NCBI GenBank assembly: GCA_031282385.1
Contig: JAITDV010000244.1
Location: 1-15,245, forward strand
Length of the DNA stretch: 15,245 nucleotides
Source of the DNA: Planctomycetaceae bacterium
GTDB lineage: Bacteria > Planctomycetota > Planctomycetia > Pirellulales > Thermoguttaceae
Reading direction: 5' to 3'
Shown here: positions 1-7,430 of the stretch, piece by piece
How the letters are laid out: each line of letters opens with the position of its first letter
Position numbering within the stretch: position 1 is the stretch's first letter
The notes under the pieces: model-generated
What the model was told of the DNA's origin: nothing
The model's input: the letters and a program-made list of their open reading frames with translations, nothing else
Databases searched by the model: none
Program-made: the position numbers and the translations under genes

Positions 1-24
1 TACAGGTTAGCGAAAAGGTCTAAT
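1..24 (+). repeat. Right end of a family 2 (27-bp-unit) foldback element, cut by the window edge
   Basis: The first 23 bases match the right end of the complete element at 7222-7419 (there 7396-7418), including the inverted end AGGTTAGCGAAAAGGTCTAA. The rest of the element lies outside the window. It stops one or two bases before the family 1 repeat at 25-124. Confidence 0.8.
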
Positions 25-124
25 TACTGCTCATACTATAAATTGCGGGATTCGAGAGCGTAAAAGCCTGCTTTCAGATAGGTAAGTCGGCAAAGGTAAT
101 AGAAATTTGAAGTGTAAACAATTT
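25..124 (+). repeat. Family 1 structured leader repeat, copy A (upstream of the 569-aa gene)
   Basis: About 100 bp, in the gene-proximal orientation CTGCTCATACTATAAATT to AAACAATT. The two ends are imperfect inverted repeats: 15 of 18 positions can pair, counting G-U pairs. An internal hairpin pairs GCCTGCTT (66-73) with AAGTCGGC (84-91) around a GATAGGT-containing loop, with one mismatch. It is the only copy upstream of a plus-strand gene, and it is inverted relative to the copies ahead of minus-strand genes, so orientation follows the gene. Start codon 236 is about 110 bp downstream. It may be a 5' leader or promoter element, or a tiny mobile element. Confidence 0.75.
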
Positions 125-223
125 CAATATATTTCGTATTTGTCGGTAATTATATTTGACGTCGGGACAAAAAATGTTTTTTGTTACGATAATTATTGAT
201 TTGATAGATGACTTATTTTATTA

Positions 224-230
224 AAAGGAT
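224..230 (+). promoter_or_regulatory. Ribosome binding site for the 569-aa gene
   Basis: AAAAGGA lies about six bases before the ATG at 236 and supports that start. Most other genes in this window have weak or no visible Shine-Dalgarno sequence. Confidence 0.55.
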
Positions 231-235
231 ACCTG

Positions 236-1945
236 ATGATAATTGATCTTTCATTGACGTTTATTCCAACTGCAATACAACAATCACGGTGGGATATTTT
301 TTGGGAAAGTACGTTGCGTATGTTGGAGAATTTTCCGGTACGTTTGATTCGATTGGCGGACAAACGGACGGATTATGGTACGATTCGACTTTTCTCCAAT
401 AAACTCACAGATTCTGATGTGAATGGTGAGTTTTTTGCTTTTTCAGGCGACGCGGTTTCATTTACAATGGGACAAGAAATTCGTGTTTACCATGATATTG
501 AATATTACCGTAAGCAATGGCATAACATTGATGAAAAAATAAAAGACCCTTTGTACTGTACTTGGCAAGATTATGATTCAAATAATGAAAATATTCATCC
601 TGAACTTTGGGGTGTAAAGATATTTCGTTCTTGCACGCAAGGTCGTCCTTATCATGTTGCGGCAACGGGATTGATAATTTTGGCTGAGCATTTGTTTGGT
701 GATAAATGTGTGGGTTGGGATCAAATTCGTCTGCGTGAATGTAATGAAATACGTCCTTGGGTGAGTCATTTTGTCAATGCAGATGTTCAGATTCCTGTTT
801 GTATGGATGCCTCGCGGCTTTGGAACAGAATAGAGGGAGTTTGTGGTGATATTGATTTGACAAAGCGACGTTTTAACGAAAGATTTATTGGTCTTCATAC
901 GCAAAAAATACATCGTTTAATTGCGGAATCGCGTGAAAATACAATGCGTGAATTGGCGGAATCTTTATTGAGTTGTAATAGAATTGATTCACCAGAAGCG
1001 GTTGATATTTCCGAATCTTTTTTGGAAGCGACAGATGATCTTGACATGTATCTTGACTTGATTGATTTTCGTAATTCACTTGCTATCGCGAACAACAAGG
1101 ATAGTTCCAAAAAACAAATTCCATTGTTTACTTTGGAATCGGTTTTACGGATGTTGATCATGCATCAAGTAACAATAACAAGGTGGCAATGTCAGGAGTT
1201 GTACGATTTTAAGCGTTGGATGAATATGGACGGCGATGATACGTATGCGGCGAGTACGTCTTTTATAAAATCAATTGTGCCGCGAGTTTTTGAGTTTTAT
1301 TGTTCAAAATCTGACCTTCTTGATACGTTTTACCGTCGTGATCCGTCAGCACGTGAGCAGTTGGAGAAGGTTTCTAACGAGGCGTTCGAGACTTCAGACG
1401 CTTTAACTGATAGACTCGCAACAGTCATTCGCGAAATCAAAGACAAAGCTGAAGAAGCATATCCAATTGGTAATAGCGGACCGTTGACGCCGTCTTTTGA
1501 AACGTTTCCGCATTTCATTGATGCTGAAGCGCGGGTTCTGTCGCATTCGTTGGAGCCGCTTAGCAACAAAGAGGTTATCAAGCTAGCCCAAAGAGCAAAT
1601 TCGTTGTTACATGTCAGGGACAGTTTGAATTTCGGCGTAGATACGGATGAATTGTTCAATGATACCAGCGGCGAAATGCAAAAAACAGTTATCGCAAACA
1701 TGATCAGTGATTACGCATTGCCAATTTTGGAAAGTACATGGAATATGATTGTTGCATTAGAGGACGATAAAATGTTAAACCTTCTTGCGTTGATGACAAC
1801 AGTATCTACAACCAAAGAGTATTCCAAAATCAAACCAGTAATAATTCAATTAGTCAATCATACTCGTTTTTGGAAATTGTTCAAAGAATCCACACTATCA
1901 ACAACATCTTCATCGCCCTCAAATAAAATTAAACGAAAAAAATAA
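236..1945 (+). CDS. Unrecognised 569-aa protein
   Basis: I do not recognise the family. The ORF is open for 569 codons with a fitting start (AAAAGGA upstream, ATG at 236), and every overlapping reading frame on either strand is far shorter, so it is very probably real. No signal peptide or membrane segment is visible, so it is likely cytoplasmic. The N-terminal 200 residues are rich in Trp, Tyr and His and include the segment GRPYHVAATGLIILAEHLFG (about residues 135-155). The middle and C-terminal parts look mostly helical and acidic (for example residues 265-275, LEATDDLDMYLDL). The tail is Ser/Thr-rich and ends KIKRKK. The gene converges on the SNF2 helicase gene 193 bp away, which hints at nothing specific. 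Its stop codon TAA is the first three bases of the inverted end of the element at 1943-2130, so the original C-terminus may have been altered by that insertion. A family 1 repeat precedes it. Confidence 0.8.
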   Translation: MIIDLSLTFIPTAIQQSRWDIFWESTLRMLENFPVRLIRLADKRTDYGTIRLFSNKLTDSDVNGEFFAFSGDAVSFTMGQEIRVYHDIEYYRKQWHNIDEKIKDPLYCTWQDYDSNNENIHPELWGVKIFRSCTQGRPYHVAATGLIILAEHLFGDKCVGWDQIRLRECNEIRPWVSHFVNADVQIPVCMDASRLWNRIEGVCGDIDLTKRRFNERFIGLHTQKIHRLIAESRENTMRELAESLLSCNRIDSPEAVDISESFLEATDDLDMYLDLIDFRNSLAIANNKDSSKKQIPLFTLESVLRMLIMHQVTITRWQCQELYDFKRWMNMDGDDTYAASTSFIKSIVPRVFEFYCSKSDLLDTFYRRDPSAREQLEKVSNEAFETSDALTDRLATVIREIKDKAEEAYPIGNSGPLTPSFETFPHFIDAEARVLSHSLEPLSNKEVIKLAQRANSLLHVRDSLNFGVDTDELFNDTSGEMQKTVIANMISDYALPILESTWNMIVALEDDKMLNLLALMTTVSTTKEYSKIKPVIIQLVNHTRFWKLFKESTLSTTSSSPSNKIKRKK

Positions 1946-2130
1946 CTATTCAGGTCGGCAACTTTACGCGGAAAATTTTTATGTCAAATGTGAATACGGC
2001 AAAACGCAGGAACCGCTTAAAACTGTTATGTTTTTAACCACCCCTAACCCCTCACAAGGAGTAGAATCATCAAATTCCGCTCCTCTGGATGGGTTAGGGG
2101 CGGTTTATTAATACGACTGAATAGTTACGT
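1943..2130. mobile_element. Small foldback element between convergent genes
   Basis: TAACTATTCAG (1943-1953) and CTGAATAGTTA (2117-2127) are perfect 11-bp inverted ends. Inside are nested GC-rich arms, AACCACCCCTAACCC (2036-2050) and GGGTTAGGGGCGGTT (2091-2105), of the kind found in family 2. The right end (about 2091-2130) is nearly identical to that of the element ending at 15096. The part from 1954 to 2035 is not repeated elsewhere in the window. No transposase is present, so any mobility would be non-autonomous. Confidence 0.6.
2036..2105. terminator. Probable bidirectional terminator between convergent genes
   Basis: A 15-bp inverted repeat with one mismatch forms a strong GC-rich stem around a 40-base loop. 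It lies between the stop codons of two convergent genes. T-rich sequence lies on one side (GGTTTATTAAT) and, read on the other strand, AAAAACATAACAG becomes a T-rich stretch only in part. Terminator function is inferred from position and stem; the large loop and short T tracts make it atypical. Confidence 0.4.
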
Positions 2131-2138
2131 TAGAATTT

Positions 2139-5100
2139 TTATGATATTAGGATTTCCAATAATTCGTCTGCTGATAGTTTGGTCATTTGATCGGCGCCTT
2201 CGAGGAGTTTGTCAGCTAGATCGCGTTTTTCGTGATGCAAGCGTACAATTTTTTCCTCTATTGTTCCCTTTGTAATCAAACGATACACAGTAACAGGTCG
2301 CGTCTGACCAATTCTGTGCGCTCTGTCTGTTGCTTGATCTTCTACCGCAGGATTCCACCAAGGGTCGGTATGAATTACATAATCCGCAGTTGTTAAATTT
2401 AATCCGCTACCGCCCGCTTTAATACTTATCAAAAACGCATCATAATCGCCTGATTGAAAGGCATCTACTCTTTTTTGCCTTTCGCGTTCCGGTACTGAGC
2501 CGTCGAGATATTGATAAGAAATTCCAATTGATTTGAGTTCTTCTTGCAAAATATCAAGATGTTTAACAAATTGACTAAAAACTAAAACCTTGTGCCGATT
2601 CTCTTGCAGCTCCAGCATTATATTACGAAATACTTCTAATTTTGAACTCTCAATTCCGCAATCCGGTAAAACCAATCTCGGATTGCAACATATTTGCCTC
2701 AAACGCGTCAATGCTGCTAAAACTTGCAAACGTTCATGTCCCGTTTTTTTCACGCGTAAATCTTGCAGCTCCAAGATCGCTTTTGTCCGCGCCGCCTCAT
2801 ACAACAATGCTTCATCTTGCGATAACTCAATCTCTTTAATAATCTCCGTCCGCGCGGGCAACTCTTCCAACACTTGCGATTTTGTTCGGCGCAATATGAA
2901 CGGATGAACTAATTTTCTCAATGTTGAACGTGCGGTTGACGAAGCCTCGCGTTGAATCGGTATTGCGAAACGTTCTTCAAAAAACTTTTGCGAACCCAAT
3001 AAACCTGGATTAAGAAAACGAAACAAACTCCAAAGCTCAATAAGATTATTTTCTATCGGCGTACCTGTCATGCCAACACGAAAATTACTTTGTAACATTG
3101 TCGCTGCTTTTGCACGTTGCGAATCAGGATTTTTGATTGCTTGCGACTCGTCAAGTATAACTGTCGCATATTTTACTTGAGAGAAAAGCTCAATCTCCTG
3201 TTGCAAAAGTGAATAACTTGTTATCAAAACATCATGTTTTCCGCCTGAAAATATTAATTCATCACGTTCTTTTTTTGCTGAACTCATGCTGCTTGATATT
3301 GGTTGAATCCGTTTAATATTGAGCGACGGTGCAAACCGTTGTGCTTCGCGTTCCCAATTGAAACAAACCGAAGTAGGCGACACAACCAACGCCGCACCAA
3401 GATCAGCACGTAATAATAACAATGCTAACGCTTGTATTGTTTTTCCCAGTCCCATGTCGTCCGCAAGACAACAACCAACTCCCCACATCGCACAACGAGC
3501 AAGCCACGCATAACCTTCAAATTGATAATCACGAAGATCACCAACAAAACCCTTGGGAAACGGCGTCTGATAATCTTTTGCTAAAACGATACGTTTCTTT
3601 ACATCATTCCAAACGGTATTACGGGACAACGTTGGAATTGAATTGAAAAAATCATCCATTCCCGCAGCAACAAAAGGATGAATCCGAAGCGAATTGCCTT
3701 TCGATTGCGATAGACGTTTTAACTCGCCTAGGCGTTTACGCAGATCATTTGTCAACGTTAGAAAATTCTTGTCATCTAATTTTACAAATCGATCATCCGT
3801 ATTATCTTCAAGTAACTCCAAAACACGTATTAAATCTATATTTTGACCGTCCACCGAAAACGATCCTTCCACCGATAACCAATCATCAATTTTTGAAAAT
3901 GACAAATTCACATTGCTAAAAGAAGTTGCCGATGAAACTGCGAATCTTTCACCTTGAGGCCAATAAACCTCAAAATCAATTGATAAATCCGGTAAAGTTT
4001 CAGTTGTTTCAGTTGTTTTTTTCTTACCTCGTTTCTTTTTCTTTGTAATATTGGGCGGAGTATTTTGTGTTTTGTCAAGTTCTTTTAATTCGGACAAAAA
4101 TGCTAACGCATCAGACGGCGTTTCAAAAATATAGCGATTCTTCGATGAAGAAACTACAAATTGAAATGCATTAATTTTTGTAACGAAATTGTTTCGCAGT
4201 TCAACTTCTTTTGCAAGATTACGTACCGTCTGTAAATTCTTGCCCGCAACCTCCGCAATAATACGTTCTGAACCAAGTCCAGGACGATGAATCACACCAT
4301 TATTTCCAAACGGCTTAACAAAAATTTCCACTTGAATACCGTTACCTTGAGGCGTAAGATAAATATACAATTTTGAATCCGGCACAACTTCAGGAATATT
4401 TGCAAACTCAATATTCGTATCCGTCTTAACCGTCATCAAACCTGCTAACTTGCCCATCAAATCAGTCAATGCCGATTCGGCTTCTTTTGGGAAAACATGA
4501 CCGCGTTCACCTAAAATTTTACGGAATTGAATTTCTTGTTTTGATAAATGGACAAACTTGAACCGATACAGAGTTTCACAAATGATAAAAAATTCACGGT
4601 CTTCGTCGCCTCGCGGATATGTCGAATAATAGTTTCTGTCCTTTGATTTAAGCGGCGGCGAAAACGTAACCAACAATTTTCCGTTTTTCTCTGCCATCGA
4701 AATTTCACCATGACCTTGCACAAATTCTACACGCATTGCCGGATCTTTGAACGAAAAAAGAAGCGGATGCCCAACAAACTTCTCACCTGCATCAGTCGTA
4801 AAATAATATTCCGGTTTGCTGTGCGCACAAGTTCGCACTGAAATAACCGAACATATTTCACGATCTTGCGGCGTCAAAAAATTAAGTTTATTCTGATAAC
4901 GAAATAATTTCGATAACGCAATTGCTTTGCCGAGCGTCCAAGATTGAGATTTCTTATCCCAAGTTTGCTCATAAGGATAAAATCCTGCCGCGTTGTCCAG
5001 CTCTACGGATACGCGCCAAATCAATCTGCTTTTTTTCTTATTATCATTGGAAATTACTTTGTTGCCGGTTTTGGTTTTTACTACAGTTTGCAAAGATTCA

Positions 5101-6527
5101 AGAATTAATTCCCAAGTGTTACGGTACGAAAAAAGACCACGCAATGGTACGGAATTTTTTTTCGTACGAAAATTCTTTAACATTGCGGAATTGATAATTG
5201 ATTGTAGTCCCGATTCATTTGTTACGTCAAGAAATTCCGCCGTAACCCAAGGAAAAGCAGCGGTTTTTTTTGAGTTGCCGACAAAAACGTATTTAATTTC
5301 GTTGTCGAGTCGGAACCAGATTTTTTCGTAATAGCTAAGCAACGCCAATACCCAAACGGGAGTTTTATCTCCTCCATTTTTTGATTCGAGAACGTTGATA
5401 ATTTCGGGGCGTTGACCGGTTACTCTTTGTGAAATTGAATCAATAAGTTTCCACGCTAACCGCCACTGATAAGAGTATTCTTCGTTGTACTGAGAAAACG
5501 AATGAGATTCTACAGTAGCCGCTTTGATTGTGTTTATAACAGTTTGTTGGTTACCGGATTGTAATTCGGCTAACGCATGAAAAATACCCGCAAGATACGG
5601 CAAAGGCGTTTTTGCGGTTACAATAGTATTTAGGTAAAATAATTTACGTGCAGCCCGATAATTTACAGATGCGGATTCATATTTGCCCGTAAAAAAATCT
5701 CGATAACCGGCAAGCAACGACACAATAAATCCGCCTTTGAGTTGATCTAACCGTGTATCGTCAATTTTAGCCGTGATAAAAGCATAATCCAACATCAAAA
5801 TCTCAAATAAAAAATCAGGTGTACTATCATTTGAAACAGAATCATTGTCAAGCAAAGTTTGAACTAAATTATCCCAAAGCGGATCATAATTTTCATTCAA
5901 CGTTTTAATTGCTTGAATCAGAAAATATTTGCCAAGTACGAGCCGCGTGTTTAAGTCGGTTTGTTCAAAAAATATTTTTGTTTCTTTATTTGTACAATAA
6001 TTCTGTATTGTCTGATCAAGATTATTATCTTTATCGTTGTATGTTGCAATATCGCGTAGCATAACTCTCATGCAAGCGGCATTGGGAACAATCAACGCAT
6101 GACGAAATTCACGTAAAAAATCATTGGAAGTTTTAGGGCGAAGCAGTATTCGTCCTGAATATTCGAATTTGTATGTGTTGGCGAAGTATTGACCGACTTT
6201 GGCAAACAGAATTCCTGCGAGTTTGCTGTATTCGCCTGTTTCAACAAGAATTTTTATAATAGCTTCACGCAACTTATCAACACAATAAATAAGCGGCTCT
6301 TTCACTTCAATCCAACCTGCTTTTTCAAGTTGGTCAATAATAATTCTGTGTTCGGTTGTATTTTTGCCCATTTTTAAACAAAGGTCTCTGACAACATCGC
6401 GTTTTATCGGCGCGGTATGAATAGCAATAATTGCAAGAATAGTGTGTTGGCTATTGTCGAGTGAGTTAAATTGCTGTTTGAATGAATCAGGATTTTCTGA
6501 AATTGGAGATTCTTTTTTAATTGACAT
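2139..6527 (-). CDS. Large SNF2-family ATP-dependent helicase/translocase (1462 aa)
   Basis: SNF2 enzymes are ATP-driven double-stranded DNA translocases that remodel protein-DNA complexes; the target of this one is unknown. The C-terminal 460 residues hold a complete two-lobe motor: LRDYQFEGYAWL (near residue 1000), Walker A DDMGLGKT (1023-1030), Walker B-type DESQ (1126-1129), GMTGTPIENNLIELWSLFRF, FILRRTK, VLVFSQFVKHLDIL, GLNLTTADYVIHTDPWWNP and the RAHRIGQ arginine-finger motif near 1405. The first 1000 residues are not a standard remodeler arrangement. Residues about 28-95 look like a winged helix, 100-430 is helical and repeat-like, 450-890 resembles the extended region seen in large bacterial SNF2 proteins, and a basic KKKKRGKKK stretch sits near 830. 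Length fits the large bacterial class. The ATG at 6527 has only a weak GGAA-like Shine-Dalgarno. The gene stands alone with two tandem family 1 repeats upstream. No DISARM, restriction or toxin partners are visible. Confidence 0.93.
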   Translation of the reverse strand: MSIKKESPISENPDSFKQQFNSLDNSQHTILAIIAIHTAPIKRDVVRDLCLKMGKNTTEHRIIIDQLEKAGWIEVKEPLIYCVDKLREAIIKILVETGEYSKLAGILFAKVGQYFANTYKFEYSGRILLRPKTSNDFLREFRHALIVPNAACMRVMLRDIATYNDKDNNLDQTIQNYCTNKETKIFFEQTDLNTRLVLGKYFLIQAIKTLNENYDPLWDNLVQTLLDNDSVSNDSTPDFLFEILMLDYAFITAKIDDTRLDQLKGGFIVSLLAGYRDFFTGKYESASVNYRAARKLFYLNTIVTAKTPLPYLAGIFHALAELQSGNQQTVINTIKAATVESHSFSQYNEEYSYQWRLAWKLIDSISQRVTGQRPEIINVLESKNGGDKTPVWVLALLSYYEKIWFRLDNEIKYVFVGNSKKTAAFPWVTAEFLDVTNESGLQSIINSAMLKNFRTKKNSVPLRGLFSYRNTWELILESLQTVVKTKTGNKVISNDNKKKSRLIWRVSVELDNAAGFYPYEQTWDKKSQSWTLGKAIALSKLFRYQNKLNFLTPQDREICSVISVRTCAHSKPEYYFTTDAGEKFVGHPLLFSFKDPAMRVEFVQGHGEISMAEKNGKLLVTFSPPLKSKDRNYYSTYPRGDEDREFFIICETLYRFKFVHLSKQEIQFRKILGERGHVFPKEAESALTDLMGKLAGLMTVKTDTNIEFANIPEVVPDSKLYIYLTPQGNGIQVEIFVKPFGNNGVIHRPGLGSERIIAEVAGKNLQTVRNLAKEVELRNNFVTKINAFQFVVSSSKNRYIFETPSDALAFLSELKELDKTQNTPPNITKKKKRGKKKTTETTETLPDLSIDFEVYWPQGERFAVSSATSFSNVNLSFSKIDDWLSVEGSFSVDGQNIDLIRVLELLEDNTDDRFVKLDDKNFLTLTNDLRKRLGELKRLSQSKGNSLRIHPFVAAGMDDFFNSIPTLSRNTVWNDVKKRIVLAKDYQTPFPKGFVGDLRDYQFEGYAWLARCAMWGVGCCLADDMGLGKTIQALALLLLRADLGAALVVSPTSVCFNWEREAQRFAPSLNIKRIQPISSSMSSAKKERDELIFSGGKHDVLITSYSLLQQEIELFSQVKYATVILDESQAIKNPDSQRAKAATMLQSNFRVGMTGTPIENNLIELWSLFRFLNPGLLGSQKFFEERFAIPIQREASSTARSTLRKLVHPFILRRTKSQVLEELPARTEIIKEIELSQDEALLYEAARTKAILELQDLRVKKTGHERLQVLAALTRLRQICCNPRLVLPDCGIESSKLEVFRNIMLELQENRHKVLVFSQFVKHLDILQEELKSIGISYQYLDGSVPERERQKRVDAFQSGDYDAFLISIKAGGSGLNLTTADYVIHTDPWWNPAVEDQATDRAHRIGQTRPVTVYRLITKGTIEEKIVRLHHEKRDLADKLLEGADQMTKLSADELLEILIS

Positions 6528-6545
6528 TTTCCAAAAATAATTTTT

Positions 6546-6646
6546 AAACTGTTCACACTTTAAATTTCATTTACCTTTTGCCTATTTACCTATTGGAAAG
6601 CAGTTTTTTATGGTCTTGAGTAACGCAATTTATCGTACGAGCAGCA
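6546..6646 (-). repeat. Family 1 structured leader repeat, copy B (upstream of SNF2)
   Basis: This copy matches the family along its whole length: on the plus strand it runs AAACTGTTCACACTTTAAATT to CGTACGAGCAGCAT. It begins 19 bp before the SNF2 start codon. The internal hairpin is weaker than in other copies (GCCTATTT against AAGCAGTT). The spacer to copy C (6647-6727) contains a separate inverted repeat, GTTTTGC (6671-6677) and GCAAAAC (6699-6705). Confidence 0.75.
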
Positions 6647-6727
6647 TATATGCAGTCAATATGTATAAAAGTTTTGCCCTCCCTGACTGCGTAGGCTTGC
6701 AAAACCGTAATTATGCCGACGCATATT

Positions 6728-6827
6728 AAACTGTTCACACTTTAATTTTCTTTACTGCCGATTGCTTAAATTTTGGAAAGCAAGTTTTTACGTACTTGCG
6801 TCACGCAATTTTATAGTTCGAGCAGTA
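6728..6827 (-). repeat. Family 1 structured leader repeat, copy C (second copy upstream of SNF2)
   Basis: Same orientation as copy B and about 180 bp farther from the gene. It is diverged in the loop (ATTTTGG instead of CTATCGG). The hairpin is kept through paired changes, TTGCTT against AAGCAA, where a C-G pair of the family has become T-A. Its other small hairpin, TTGCG/CGCAA, is perfect here (plus-strand TTGCGTCACGCAA). Confidence 0.7.
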
Positions 6828-6901
6828 GAATTTGCCAAATGAAGCACAAAATCAAACTTGCTGAAAAGAAAGTTAGGCAAGCTGACGTCTATTCAAGTGC
6901 G

Positions 6902-6944
6902 AACTGTATAGACAGTTACTGGACAAGTATAATACTCTTGTCCA
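6902..6944. repeat. Two adjacent perfect hairpins
   Basis: AACTGT-ATAG-ACAGTT (6902-6917) is followed two bases later by TGGACAAG (6920-6927), a 9-base AT-rich loop and CTTGTCCA (6937-6944). A further partial copy, TTGTCCA, lies just downstream. No poly-T tract follows directly, so a terminator is not supported. An operator pair, small RNA or remnant mobile-element end is possible. Confidence 0.45.
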
Positions 6945-7148
6945 AATTGTCCATACAACCCCGCAACACAACTTACGCAAAATATCCAAACAGAAACATA
7001 AAAAACAAAAAAATTTTTCCCTAAATTACCCCTCCGAATATAAGACAGTTGCCAAAGGCAATTTCTAAAAACTTATTTTTTGACAGAATTATCGAAATTT
7101 TCAGAATAGACAAATTTAGAAAATAAATTTATTTTATCAACGAATTGA

Positions 7149-7198
7149 CACGAATTTTCACAAATTATTTAATTCGTGATCCTTCGTGAAAATTCGTG
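7149..7198. repeat. 13-bp inverted repeat, ATTCGTG type
   Basis: CACGAATTTTCAC (7149-7161) and GTGAAAATTCGTG (7186-7198) are perfect inverted arms around a 24-base spacer that holds another AATTCGTG. It sits 24 bp left of the family 2 element. Function unknown. Confidence 0.5.
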
Positions 7199-7221
7199 AA
7201 CAAAATGAGTTTTTAACTGAA

Positions 7222-7419
7222 TTGACCTTTTCTCTAACCTAAAAATACATCAACGCAACAAAAAACCTACAATAAAAAAACGCCTTTAACTCCTCCGAGA
7301 CCACCCCTAACCCCTCCGAAGGAGGGGAATAAGAATATGCCTCCGAGTGGGAGGAGAATAATTCCCCTCCTTCGGAGGGGTTAGGGGTGGTCGCCTACAG
7401 GTTAGCGAAAAGGTCTAAT
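7222..7419 (+). mobile_element. Family 2 MITE-like foldback element, copy 1 (short core)
   Basis: Inverted ends TTGACCTTTTCTCTAACCT (7222-7240) and AGGTTAGCGAAAAGGTCTAA (7399-7418) match at nearly every position. The left arm contains a conserved AAAAATACATCAACGCAAC segment. Inside, perfect 18-bp arms ACCACCCCTAACCCCTCC (7300-7317) and GGAGGGGTTAGGGGTGGT (7374-7391) nest around smaller CCCCTCC/GGAGGGG hairpins. The core holds only one to two 27-bp-type units. No ORF for a transposase, so it could move only with help from elsewhere. It ends 11 bp from the stop of the sulfatase-like gene, where its hairpins might also stop transcription. Confidence 0.75.
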
Positions 7420-7430
7420 AGATACAAAAT

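Larger units (their letters stand above)
6828..7221. other. Gene-free spacer with several hairpins
   Basis: I see no convincing gene here; the open frame from 6773 to 7024 begins inside copy C and has no recognisable features. The spacer holds several inverted repeats: AACTGT/ACAGTT (6902-6917), TGGACAAG/CTTGTCCA (6920-6944), TTGCC/GGCAA (about 7045-7057) and a 13-bp arm pair at 7149-7198. With copies B and C and the family 2 element it makes a 900-bp gap between the SNF2 and sulfatase-like genes. Confidence 0.6.

Noticed and set aside
46..100. Family 1 repeat as a c-di-GMP-I (GEMM) riboswitch
   Set aside because: GCGTAAAAGCC and GATAGGTAAG recall the conserved riboswitch segments, but the GAAA-capped second stem and its receptor are missing, and the copies instead conserve an 18-bp terminal stem.
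2139..6527. SNF2 gene as part of a DISARM-type defence system
   Set aside because: No methyltransferase, DUF1998 protein, phospholipase D or restriction gene lies nearby; the neighbour is one convergent unknown gene.
6773..7024. 83-codon plus-strand open frame
   Set aside because: It starts inside family 1 copy C, has low-complexity Asn/Lys-rich sequence and no ribosome site.
7374..7391. G-quadruplex or telomere-like GGGGTTAGGGGTGG
   Set aside because: The G runs are better explained as one arm of a perfect 18-bp inverted repeat; only two runs reach four Gs.
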